Position numbers and translations under genes: made by a program. From NCBI RefSeq assembly GCF_001039355.2, contig NW_019775434.1:277318-341317 (forward strand): a stretch of DNA of 64,000 bases. The letters are read 5' to 3'. Below, one piece after another: positions 37,501-49,239 of the stretch. Every line of letters starts with the position of its first letter. Position 1 is the stretch's first letter. This DNA comes from Lingula anatina. Its lineage: Eukaryota > Brachiopoda > Lingulata > Lingulida > Lingulidae. The notes under the pieces are model-generated. The model made no database searches. It was not told where the DNA came from and saw nothing but the letters and a program-made list of their open reading frames with translations.

Positions 37501-40500
37501 AAAACTGTGTTTCAGGGTTCAGCTACTTTGTCTATGGCTTATGCTGGGGCTCAGTTTGCGTTCTCTCTCCTACAAGCAATGAATGGCAAGGAAGGAGTTG
37601 TGGAGTGTGCATATGTGAAATCAGATGAAACGGATGCTAAATACTTTTCTACTCCTTTGCAATTGGGGGTAAGTTTTTTTTTTCTTGCTCTATTTTTGTT
37701 CATTAAGATGTCTATTATGAAATGTAATGATTTTGTGTCATCTTTTTGAAGAATATTCACATTATTTAATTAATTGGAGCTCTGTTGTAATCGTCATCCT
37801 TTTCTATTTATATTCATTTAAGGATAAATATTGAAGATCATAATATGTTAAATACTACATAATTTGAATATTTTAGTTTTAGTACCGCATGCTTTTGCTT
37901 CAAAATGATTTGATCAAGCTTGGCTGAGCCTGCATCATTTGCTTGTCTGCTGTAGTTTTTATGCTGAAACCAGCATTGTGTGTGGATTGACAACAAGGTT
38001 TTTGGGGCACTTGTCCTAAGGGCAAGTGCTGTCTCATATTAAATTGCTAAAAAAAAAAAGGATTTTTACACATTATTTTGAAATGTCATTCAGGTCAGCA
38101 AAAAGTTTGAAATCTGTGTCAACCATGGCAACCTTGTTGTTTTTATTTGCCCAAGGGTAGCCTTATTGTCAACCCTTGTTTGTATATTATGTTTTTAAAT
38201 TTGATTTTTGTTCCTTAGTTGTCAATCTGAAATAAAAGAAATATATTTCATTTTCATATAGTGGGATGAATTTTTCTAATTTTGGTTGTTTGCTCTGAAG
38301 TAATTTTTATCATCTTAACCTGATTAAATGAGTGGCATTTAGTCCATTCTGTTCCCAAGACATTCCTAAATGTTTGCAATATTAGTAAACATTTAACATT
38401 TAAGTCCAGCAATTCAGTTTATTTGTCTCGCAGCACATGTAAACACTGTTTAATGTTGGAAACAACCAAACCACAGTGAGTCAGTGACCATCCAGTTGGG
38501 CCAGTATAATGTGAATCCAACTGACCTGATGGACTTGTTATATTTCGCCTTGGTGTGACATACTCTGGGATTTAGTGAAATATCTTTAATAGCACAAAAT
38601 TAATGAAGACTAGTCAGTGTACAAACTTTAAAATTTTGTTTTATAAATTTGAAACCAATTAGTATTTTCTCCAAACAAGTGAAGAAAATTATTGATAATG
38701 CTACTGGGTCTTGTAAATATGTTAATCAAAATTTTAGACTTTTTATTGAACACATAGCAGAGCGATCTATTAAATGATACCATTTCTATTAAATTTCCAT
38801 TTCTTTCTCATTGTTTTTTTTCCAACTTTTCACCACAGGCTGTTCAAATCCTTTTCATATTGTTAAAGATTTCTTGTTTTGCATGTTTATATCTGTAACA
38901 TTTTAAGTACAGAAATTCTGAAAAAAAAAATGGGCCCAAGAGAAACAAAATTCTTGTATTAAAGGTTTTACTTTTGTGATTTATAATGAAAACTCAATTT
39001 GAATATATACTTACATTTCACTTTTCACTGCATTCATGGCAACATCAGTTTTGCTTTTTGTGTTAAAACCTGATTGTATGAGATAGTTAAAAGAGGGAAG
39101 ATTTGCACCATTGTTTATTTGCTTTGTTACTAATTTTTTTTTATTATTTTAGATATTTTTAAAACTTACTTTTATCTGATTTTAATTCTGCTTTTCTAGA
39201 TATTACCATTTACAAAATAAAAGAATGAATTAAATTAATATATTAGATAATTTAATATTCATTACTTTCTTTTATCTGATTTTAATTCCTCCTTTCTAGA
39301 TATTACCATTTACAAAGTAAAAGAATGGATAAAATTTATATATTAGATAATTTAACATCAATAACCATTTTGAAACAACACTAACATTTTGCACACACAT
39401 CACTTGTTGGTTCTGCAACTTTCTTATTGTTTCCCTTTTGGGAATAAAACAAAACCGAGCCTGACTTTACAAAGCATTTGAAATGTGTGGATTTGCTTGC
39501 TGCAGCCATATGCGCATGCCTTAAGCTCATGTTGGCTTTTGTTTAATTTCAGCGCAATGGTGTTGAGAAAAACCATGGAGTTGGGAATCTTATTGAATTT
39601 GAGTCGCAACTTCTTGATCAAGCAATGGATGAACTGAAGGCTAATATTAAAAAAGGAGAGGATTTTGTTAATCAGTAAAATAATTTGCTGCTGACTTTAC
39701 TTGCATTAAATTGCGTTATGTTACAAAGCTTCATTTGCACTTTTGAAATTGCCAGACAAAAAGCACCAAGACAGCATTTAGAACTTGTGGCATTTGAGAA
39801 ACTTATTGTAATCTATGCTTTATGATACTTAATTGAATACTCAGCAGAGCAATTATGATCTGGTTTCATTTGCAGTCATAAGTGTTTAATTATTGTAGAT
39901 GTATATATGATCATAATAAAGAACAAGAGGGTACAAATGAAAGTAAAGATTTTGTTCAAGATAAAATCATTCTTGTAATAAAATTCTGAGTTGGATAGTA
40001 AGTGGGCTTTTTTCTGTGATTGTAATTTTAATGTGAAGAGCGTGCATTCTGTGTGTGTAGGTAGGACAACATGCCTGACACACAAGCACAGATTTGAATT
40101 TTTATTAATTAGATATAAAAATCCTGTCATTAATCACGTCAACCAGCAGCTGGTGATGGACAGCAGTCAAATAAAGTCAAATATGATTAACTTTTATCCC
40201 ATTTATTGAAGAACTTTTAGGTGAAAGAAAATATTGGTTAATAGACTACTGCAAATGGTTTACTGCTTTGCTTATAGAAAGGGGAATATGCTTCTAAAGT
40301 CAGGAACCACATGCTAGCCCTCCTTTTAATAAATGTGCTGAATTAGTGCAGAATGGCACTTGAAATGCAAATTGTAATTGTACTTTAAGAGTTGCAGAAC
40401 TGAAGATGAAATTTTTGCACCCCATTGCAAATAAACAGCACTAACAGTAGCATGACTTTTAAAAAAAGCAAAATTTCCATTTTCCTTCTTTGAAATTGGT

Positions 40501-40786
40501 TTTACTTTATTGCATGCATAGTGGGCTAAGGGAAATAACTTCTTTTTTTCATCTCAAAACATAGGGCGAGAACTTGCATTTCCACTTTACAGGATGTGAA
40601 ACACCTATTCCTGGCTTATGCTTTTCATCATGCAATTTCTTTTCATTTTAGCCAAGTGGTATGTTAGACAATTTGGGTATTGGACACTTAACAGAATTTG
40701 AAATGAACTTATTAAGAAATGCAATGCCAGAGCTGAAGGACAATATCCAAAAAGGAGAAGACTTTATTTTAAAACAAGCAGAGTAA
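34568..40786 (+). CDS. MDH2: Mitochondrial malate dehydrogenase with two alternative last exons
   Basis: Catalyses NAD-dependent malate/oxaloacetate interconversion in the TCA cycle and malate-aspartate shuttle, in the mitochondrial matrix. Shared exons: 34568-34645, 35677-35932, 36201-36310, 36591-36716, 36964-37068, 37241-37312, 37516-37668 (900 nt, 300 codons). Terminal exon A, 39553-39678, gives 341 residues; terminal exon B, 40652-40786, gives 344 (human 338). Residues 1-26 are an Arg/Ser-rich targeting peptide. The NAD loop is GASGGIGQP (35-43); substrate arginines are Arg109, Arg115 and Arg181; the catalytic dyad is Asp178/His205 ([15 protein letters not shown]). The final shared exon ends at codon LG with a good GTAAGT donor; both terminal exons start in phase 0 after clear AG acceptors. 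Confidence 0.96.
37987..38172. mobile_element. Possible TIR element in MDH2 intron
   Basis: The segment starts TTGACAACAAGG and ends CCTTATTGTCAA, which is an inverted repeat of about 12 bp with one mismatch. Internally it has further partial symmetry (CACTTGTCCTAAGGGCAAGTG and GCCCAAGGG). No clear target-site duplication was seen, so this is a tentative call. Confidence 0.45.
39161..39357. repeat. 100-bp tandem duplication (two copies) in MDH2 intron
   Basis: The segment TTTATCTGATTTTAATT at 39171 recurs at 39271, exactly 100 bp later, and similarity continues through TTTCTAGATATTACCATTTACAAA and TATTAGATAATTTAA. Each copy carries a pyrimidine-rich TTTCTAG that resembles a splice acceptor. 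Confidence 0.9.
39553..39678 (+). CDS. MDH2: MDH2 alternative terminal exon A
   Basis: It encodes 41 residues ([13 protein letters not shown]... ending KKGEDFVNQ) and a TAA stop, preceded by acceptor TTTAATTTCAG. It forms the last helix and tail of the enzyme. An AATAAA at 39915-39920 lies 237 bp later, so the exon can serve as a complete 3' end. It shares 22 of 41 residues with exon B. Confidence 0.88.
   Translation, partial: RNGVEKNHGVGNLIEFESQLLDQAMDELKANIKKGEDFVNQ
39915..39920 (+). terminator. MDH2: MDH2 isoform A polyadenylation signal
   Basis: An AATAAA follows terminal exon A; a second A-rich signal lies near 39978. Use of this site would exclude exon B. Confidence 0.5.
40652..40786 (+). 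CDS. MDH2: MDH2 alternative terminal exon B
   Basis: It encodes 44 residues ([17 protein letters not shown]... ending KKGEDF-like [12 protein letters not shown]) and a TAA stop, after acceptor TTTCATTTTAG. It is homologous to exon A (54 percent over 41 positions) and joins the same donor in phase 0. The frame is intact, with no stop or indel, which argues against a decayed duplicate. An AATAAA lies at 41296-41301. Confidence 0.85.
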   Translation, partial: PSGMLDNLGIGHLTEFEMNLLRNAMPELKDNIQKGEDFILKQAE

Positions 40787-43111
40787 CCAGAATTTTCTCC
40801 TAGACCACCAAGGACATCAGTGGATATACTTATTATAAAAATTGAAAAAAATATCACAGGTAAAGGTTTTCATCAGAAGATTATCACCTTTTCTCATGTG
40901 ATACATAAAGCTATCGCTGGATATGGGGTACTGTGTTACAAGAATTAACCACAAAGCCAATGCATTTAGCTGATGCAATACTAAAATTCATCAAGAACAT
41001 AATTTTTTGTGCAGCCTACAATGTAATAGTACATTTTTGTTGACTTCGTTATAGCAAGTCATTGCCTGTGGCAGTGTGGCTTCATGTAAGAATAATTAGC
41101 AGTTTTATGTTATTTTATTTTTATAAGCTGAGGATCTATACTAAGTCACAACTGATGTTTTACCTCCCTACATGCTCAAGTCAGATGGTATTGGTGCATG
41201 CGGAAATGCCAAGTATTTTATTTAAAGGGATAACAACTTTCATATTAGATTGAAAGTTTCACAGCTAATACATCATAAACAACACATATACATATAATAA
41301 ATTCCATTTTACCACCAAAATGGCAGTAATTGCAATTATTCTAAAATCTATGCTTGCCATTGGACCATGTGGACCATTACAGGTGGCTATCCTCTACAGT
41401 AATCTCTTAAGAGATAATTACAAAAACCATGCTAAAAAACTTTTTAAAAACAATCGCCTTATCATTGGAAATTAGGAAAATTGTCGTTTGCCTCGGGGGA
41501 AAATCTGTTTTATGGCACCTTTCTCACAAAAAGTAAAAGTTGTCATCCCTTTCATATTTCAGTTCGTTCACTTAGGATCAGAATTTATTATTTTTTGTGG
41601 TTTTTGGTCAATACTAGGTTCATAGTAAATTAAAGATTTTAGGTGAAGTCATATATCCTTTGTTTAGTCACACACACAAGTCTGATGTGCAATGCCAAAT
41701 TTTGTCCATAAGTTGTTTTTCTAAGAACCAGTACTGTAGTAGTAGTTGTGGTAATCTTTTGAAATATTATTGTAATTACCTGCTTGTTTATCAGGTATAT
41801 ATGCCATTTATGATCATTCACTTGAATCCTGTTTTGTTAAAGTATTATATCAAAATAGTTTTTTATGTTTATGTTTATTTTAAAGGTTGTCTGGAGATGC
41901 ATTTAAATACGAAATGAAGCCAAATTTATGCCAAGATTATAAAGCCTGACAATTACTGTGTCAAACAGCGTTTCATATATGATAACCATTATTTTTACTG
42001 TTTTTTTTTTCAATTTGCACTTTAAAGTTAGTATAATTTAGTTTCTTTCTCTCACTGTTAACCTAACCCTTTTGTTTCATGAAAAAAAGTTTTAAAAAAA
42101 TTTTCTAAACACATTTGGAGACGAAGTGACAAATTTATTGATCCAAAATGAAATCCATTGCCATCTCGCTTTAGTATTATATATGCATGATCTTGAATCA
42201 GTAAAAGTAATGAAAACTCTTTTAAAGCAGCTTCACCCCAAAAAAGGATGAATTCTAAAGCAGGCAGCTTTTGAAGTATCTGTCACTAATTTCCTGTGAA
42301 ATCTGACAAGACGGTAATGTACATGTACAATTGCAAATGAACAAAGCAGAAACTGCAAATGTGCATAATTCCATGCAGTTGGCCACACATTTCAGATCAA
42401 GATGAACAATTTACTTGACTTTGATGTCAGGTGATATGATCTTCAGGCATGAACCAAGGGGAAGGAGTACTAATTAAGGCAAAATTTCGTGGTAGACTTT
42501 GGGGGTGAACAAATTAATGTACTGTAGTTTTACAGGCAACTCTGAAGAAGTAAGTTTTTATTTTTGGTGTGTGCGCGGCACATGTTATCACTTTCAAGAC
42601 AGCTAGACTCATTGAAACATACACATTGGAATAAAATAACTTACCTAATAAAGACATTTTGTTTCTTTTATTATTGATCAAAGCTAAGATCTAATATAGA
42701 TCTTAGATCAAAGTAACTGCTTCAGATCAGTGTTGCTTCATTACGTAACGTACAGTACAATACAGAATTTGTCATATTTTCTGAAATTAAAAAAAAATCC
42801 AAAATCATACGTAAAATAACAATCTAGATAAAAATCAAAATTTTTTCGTTTATTAGTTTGCAGAGGGTACAAGACGTATTTAAAAACAAGATTCCAGAGT
42901 TATTCCAAATATTGGGAGAGTGATTTAAAGATTGGCGCCATGTATGCGCACTGATATTTGTACTTATATACCCTAATAAAATATTCCGAACAGGAGAGTT
43001 GTAGACGAAAAATACAAAAAAAAAACATTTTATTTGCTTATTTTCATAGATTGATGTAAACTTGGACAGCTATGTCTACATGCTGCGTATTGACACTCAA
43101 AGGCTGAAGGG
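40787..43111. other. MDH2 isoform B 3' UTR and intergenic sequence before FKBP6
   Basis: No coding region was recognised. AATAAA at 41296-41301 is a probable end for the exon B transcript. A perfect palindromic stem CTAAGATCT-aatat-AGATCTTAG lies at 42684-42706. The remainder is AT-rich sequence without a visible gene. Confidence 0.6.
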
Positions 43112-43258
43112 CCTGGGCCCCGTAACAAGCATCGCGCATTTGAGACCGAGCACAAGCGTCTCGACTCCATATTTCGCCCATATTCGCCCCATATAATATA
43201 CACTGTAGCCTCTATGTGACATAGCTATTCACCATACGTGATGCTTACGGGCCCCAGG
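43112..43258. mobile_element. Inverted-repeat MITE, copy 1, adjoining the FKBP6 start
   Basis: The ends CCTGGGCCCCGTAA and TTACGGGCCCCAGG are inverted repeats, and symmetry continues inward (AAGCATCGCG near the left, CGTGATGCTT near the right). The element is about 147 bp and noncoding. It shares interior blocks (GCAAGCGTCTCGA-like, CCCATA, AGCCTCTAT) with copy 2 at 52271, in the same orientation. Its right end is 19 bp from the FKBP6 start codon. Confidence 0.8.
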
Positions 43259-43277
43259 GTAGTGAGGAAGCCACGCA

Positions 43278-46200
43278 ATGGAGCACGTTGATTATGACCC
43301 AGGAGTTCACGTTACTGCTACGACGGAAACAAACGATGAGGTGGAGGAGTTAGAGGTGAGTTTGTTGCATGGTGTCTTAGTGAACTCTCTTATATACGTG
43401 GCGCATGATTAAAGAGCAAAAATACAAGACATTTCACATTGCATGCCGTGTTATCTCAGATCTCCCGATCTGGAGGGGGGGGGGGCAAATTCATGATGTT
43501 CGCTGCATGTTTTGACTGTCTGGGGGGCATACAACCAGCTGGTATATTTTATTTATATAAGAGGTAATTCATGTGCTTCTAAGTGCATTGTTAATACGCA
43601 AGACACCCCTCAATGCAGACATACAAGGTTATTTTGAATGCTCAGCACTTCCTCGGAGCAACTATAATGTGTTGTAAATTCATTAACATTTCAATTTGTT
43701 ACATGTTGGTCATATGAAACCCTGTTATTTTTGTTACAAAGGTGTAATCTGCGTATGATTAACAGCTGTCATCATGGCCAGAAATTACATGGTCAGAATC
43801 TTAATGCATCCCACCACATGTTTGACTGTAGCATGAAAATTCATGCGTTAGCATTCCTGTTGACGATTCTGATATGTCAATAGGAGTGCTAACGCATGAA
43901 TTTTCATGCTAGTTTGACTGGTAACTTTAGCTTATAGTTGGGACTTGCACTGAAATACAAGTAACTATTTGTTCCTCCCCCATATTTCTGGGTTATCTTG
44001 AACATGTTATTCGTCTTCCATGTTGTAAATGACATTTTCAATCATCACAACATCTTCTGCAGAGCCAGCTGTCTTGGCATTTTTAGAAAACACATCATTT
44101 GACCTTCTGTGCTTTGTTGATTTAGCATACAGCATATTCAGATCTACAGGGCTGTTTCCTTTTTGGTCTTTATCATCATCACTTGCCTGATAGTGTGTCG
44201 TCAGATGCCTATCAGGTGTTTCTACCTGTATTTCATTTTCAATATCAATCACACTATAGTGGTTTCCCTCTAGTTCTAGTTCAAAATACAAGGGGTCATG
44301 GGACTCCTTTTTAGAATTACTTGTACATGGGTTATTGTAATTTTCCTGATCCTCCATATTGATATCTTCATATTGGTTGTAACATCGCTGATCTATTTTA
44401 TTATTGTCTTGCTTGAGCAGTATTGGATTGAGCTTGTTTTCTGATTCAGATGGGTTGTGATCGTCCTGATCCTCCATATTAATATCTTCATATTGATTGT
44501 GGCGTCGTTGTTCCTTTTTATCAGTGTTTTCTTGGAGCATTGCTGAATCAATTTCATCATATTGGTTATGGCTTTTGGGATTGTCTATTTCTGTATAGTG
44601 GTGGGTGGTAGTCCCTTCATCAACCTCACTGAATTGTGTGCTGCTTCCAGCAATAAGGTCAACAGCAGTGTTTTGATGACAACTGTGCTCGCTAGCCTCA
44701 GCATAGTACAAGCTGTTTTCCGTTTCTATCACATACTGGTTGAGCTCCCCCTCACCTGTTCCCTCTTTGCCAGGATATCTTCCAGAGAGTAGTTCTATAT
44801 TTGAGCTCTTTGTAGTTGAAAGAATTTGACAATGTGACATTCTCTGTCTGAAAGAGAAATGATAAATACATTGATAATCTGTTGTCTTTCTTTTCTGTTT
44901 TAACAACATCTACATAAAGGGGAATATAATGTCTGATAGACCATTTCAAGTAATTATGATCACCTTGGATTACTTTCTTAGCTCATTCAGAAAGGTTCAA
45001 AGTTTTCAATTTTACCTGCATATTAAAATGACTGTTATCAAAATCAGCAGCAACACCAGGAAAAGGCTTCCTCCCACTGCTCCTCCAATAATGGCACCTA
45101 AAACATGAGCAATGGGACTAATTTTTTAATAACTCCTCTCATTATAGGTTAGTGGTAATAAGAATAAAGCAATTCTGGTACGTACTAGTGTACATATTTT
45201 TCTTTTATGAAAGGACCATTAACATTTAAAGAAATAAAGGAATTTAAAAAAAATATTTCTCAAAATGGGAATATTGAAATAAAACTTATAAGATACCAAT
45301 TTCGTTTTTCTTTTTTTTTTAAAGTTGAAATACATACCTGAATTTTCACCATTCCTTATTTTGCTAGCAGGATTCAACTTGATTTCTGTTGATGTACGAG
45401 TAGAAAGGTGTTCTGATTCAGTAGTGGTGACAATCTTGATTGAACTAGATACAGTTGCATGTTCATTGGTTTTGTCAGTCCCTGAAGTCCCAGAATTGTC
45501 AGTAGTTTCCCATGCCCTGCTATATGGAGTAGACTCTGGTAAAATTATTTCAGTATATTCCTGTGTTGCTGTCATTGGCATTGTTGTTATTGATGTTGTG
45601 GTTTTTTGTGTACTGGTAGACATTGATGAAAAAGACAGGTACATGGATGTATATTTCATGAGTGGTGATGAAGAAGAAAGCAATATTGTTGTTTTTGTTG
45701 CTACTGCTGCTGCTCCTGAGCAGGTGTATGTAAGAATAAGGTTATTTGTCCTGTTGTATAGGCAATGCGTATATCTGGATTCTGTAAGTAAACTGCAGCT
45801 TTCTCTGTGATCACAGATAACCTGTATGCCAGTTGGGAAGTTCATATTGCACCCTGGTATACTTCCTTCAGAACAGTTGTTGTCAGGGGATAATGTGTAG
45901 CCATACAATGCTGCCAGCACTGTGATATTGTACCCTGGGGGGCACATAAGTACCATTTTATCTCCTGCACAGCTTGCACTTGTAAAAGTACCTGCAAGAA
46001 GTATATCAGTTATTAAAGTTTAATATCTTGTATTTTAAAACAAAAGTTTCAGGGGCTCTTTCTAGAAAAGAGATTTAAATACTTTGCAGACTGTAATACA
46101 AAAAATAACTTAAGTTTGTTTGGATTTGTACACCAAAAGTTACTTATTTGTAATGTTTTTTAAATCAAATTTCTCACTCTTCTTACCTGTGGTCTGTCCA

Positions 46201-49200
46201 CCAGTGGTCGAAAACATAGTAAAAGTATGTCCAAATACTAAGATAAAAAGATATACGAACTTTTCCATATTCCAGTCAGCAGTTCACTTTTTCTCATGTA
46301 TAAATCCTGGCCCTGGAAGTATTTACTATGAGCCTACCAAAGTCCTCCTTGAACAGCAGTCAAAAGATCTTTTTTGTGAGCTTTTGGTTATCTGGCTATT
46401 CAAGTATATTTCAGTGGATTTGAAGAAGGGTAAAATAGTAGCACAAAAGATCATTTCAGTAGTTTCTTCTGGTTGGAGTATTGAGGTCACTTCCTGGTTT
46501 GGTTACTCTTTTGAATAACAAAGCGTAATTGATTTAATTCTAGGTCATGTTGTCGTTGTATTGGTTTCTTTGTAGTGTACCAGCATGCAGAGACTTGAGG
46601 TGAACAAACATTTCTTGTAGTTTTCCATAGAAGTTTTTTTCAACAAATAATATAAAATGATTTTTACAGAAAATATCTATGTTTGTTTTGGGATATCTAA
46701 TAAGCAAGGGAAGACAAATCAGGCTCCATTTACCTCTCTTTGGATCAATAAAAAGATCTGAAAATGTTCATGTTTTAATCAAAAGTGACAAATTCCTAAC
46801 CGAGACTCTGTGTAGTTAGCAATTTTTTGTAGATTACTGAATAGTTTGGTGACAACAGTTTCTCCAAATGTCACATAAGCTTTTTGAGGTACTTAGACAT
46901 TAAATACATTATTTAGACAATAAGGACTATGAAAGTGACACATTGCAACTTCTTGGAATTCACTTCAGTATTTCATCACCCTAAACATGTTTTTAAGTAG
47001 TGACATTTTTTCCAAACTGGAAATAATAGTTTCAAAATATGTGAACTGATATTTTATGCTTACATTGTAGGATGACAGCCCAGAAGATTTAGTTTCCCTG
47101 AAGCAGGGCCTAGACTTGGCTCAGCTCCAGCAGGGAGATGGTACAGTGTTTGAGGTGGATGAGAATGGACTGGTGGAGAAGATGGGAATCGCAGAGGGTA
47201 TTTGTTATTGTGACCACTTAGAACATTCTTTTAACTTTTTTGTTGTGTGTGTATTTTCTTTTATTCCGCCTTTCTTTAATTCTGTCATTAATTTGTGATG
47301 AAAATGAATTGGGAAAATTAGAACTTTTATTAAAAGTAGAAATATGAAAAATTTCAGGATGTTGTAAGTGTAGAACTTTTATTAAAAATAGAAATATGAA
47401 AAACTGCAGGATGTTGTAATCTGTGAAATCTGCACAAACGACAGTTTCATCATGATAATTTAACTGTCACAAATTTTTTCCCTTTTTTACAGCACAAGAA
47501 AAAGAATACTTTTCAAAGGAAGCCAAATTGGCAGTGTACAGTTCCGTAGCAGAATGTGGTCTTCCAGATGATGATGAAAGCACAGAGCAGTATCACTCAG
47601 ACGATGACAATGACACTGATGATGAAAGTGGTCCATCACCCTTTCAGTTATTAGCAAGAAACATGCAGGACCTGACTCCTCCAGAGGGAGGGGTGTTAAA
47701 ACAGGTGCTGAAGCCTGGCACAGGGGATGTTGTTCCAAAAGAGGCATTTGTCCAAGGTATGTACTGGGGGTATATGCAGAGATTTGATGCACTGAATTAC
47801 ATGAAGGAATTTAACACTCCATAAAGAAAGGTTGAATATGAATGCTGAATGTGAAATGATTTTTTTTTCTGAAAAAGTTTGTTCATGCAGAGTTAATGAA
47901 TAAAAGTTGATGGTTTTTCATCTAATGTCTTTTGAGTTGATGCTAAAAGGTCTGTGTTTAAATTTGAATTTTATGAATGAATTGCCACCTTCACCACTTA
48001 CAAATACTGGTAAAGTTTACAGACGTATAACAGTGATTAATAGATCACTCTTATTTGACCATTTCAGTACATTACAATGGATACCTAGAGTACTCTGGAG
48101 AACCATTTGACAGCACCAGATTGAGAGACAGACAGTTTCGCTTTCAGCTGGGCAAAGGTAGGTCCAAAAGTCACATAAGCTCTAATTTGGGAATATAAAT
48201 GAGATGTAAGTTTTTGATGACCATTTTAATTGCTCCATAATTTTCATAATTTACTAGAATGAATCTGCCAGGCATGGTAATGAGACGGAGAATAGTGTGA
48301 CAAACTTTGTAAATGAAAAAGAAGGAGAAATGTAAAAGATGGTGAATTTTGAAAGATGATACCTTATAATGATACAAGTATTAAATTTAAAAGCAAAAAT
48401 CACTTTGTCAGTTGATGATGAATTCTAATTTATCACATGCCTAATATTCTCAGTTTTTACTTGTAGGAGACACCATCATGGGGCTGGAAATAGCAGTCTC
48501 TTCCATGAGGAAGGGGGAGTTGGCAAGGTTTATATTTTCCTACAAATATGCCTATGGAGAAAGAGGTTGTCCTCCAAGAATTGGAGAGAAAGCAGACGTT
48601 ATGTTTGAGGTGGAACTGCTGAATTTTTATGACCAGGGTGCTGTGGATGCATTTTATGAGAAAACTGAGGTCAGGGACGTTGCCATTATTATTATGTCGA
48701 ATTTGCCTTTGCAGCAAGTTACTGTACTTTCATGTTTTTAGATGTTACCAAGAATGTAAAGTGATGTGCATGCTTTCTTTATGGTTCCTAATTGTAGATT
48801 AAGTTTTATGCATGATTTCTCGTGACTTATAACTCAAACCCATCACAGTCAGTTGTTTCATATAAAATATTTCCGAGTTTCATTTTTTTTGCGCAGAATA
48901 TCAAGTTACTGAAATTTACCTTAATGTTTAAGTAGAAACATCCATTATTATCTGAATTTCAGGAAGAACGTCGAAATGCGCCTTTAAGTGAAATACTCAG
49001 AGTTGTGCAGCATGATAAACAGGTAAGATTACATTTTGCCTTGTTGTTTGTTCCATATAATCCTTAACAGCTTTTTCCTTGCTGCTGAAATATGTTACCT
49101 TTGTCATAGAAAATACTGCCCTAGAATATTTTTCATCAAAGACACCAATGTGGTATTTTCATTCATTTTCATATTATGCAGACATTTACTTTTTGTAACA

Positions 49201-49205
49201 TCCGT

Positions 49206-49239
<34 letters not shown>

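Larger units (their letters stand above)
37669..39552 (+). other. MDH2: MDH2 intron 7
   Basis: A 1.9-kb intron before terminal exon A. It contains a probable inverted-repeat element (about 37987-38172) and a 100-bp tandem duplication (39161-39357), each annotated separately. No exon between them was found. Confidence 0.8.

Noticed and set aside
45325-45810. 161-codon plus-strand open frame opposite the receptor stalk
   Set aside because: It is the antisense shadow of the Ser/Thr-rich exon; low-complexity coding sequence often leaves the opposite strand open.
46120-46518. 132-codon plus-strand open frame over the receptor first exon
   Set aside because: It is antisense to the signal-peptide exon and upstream region, with no domain and no splice support.
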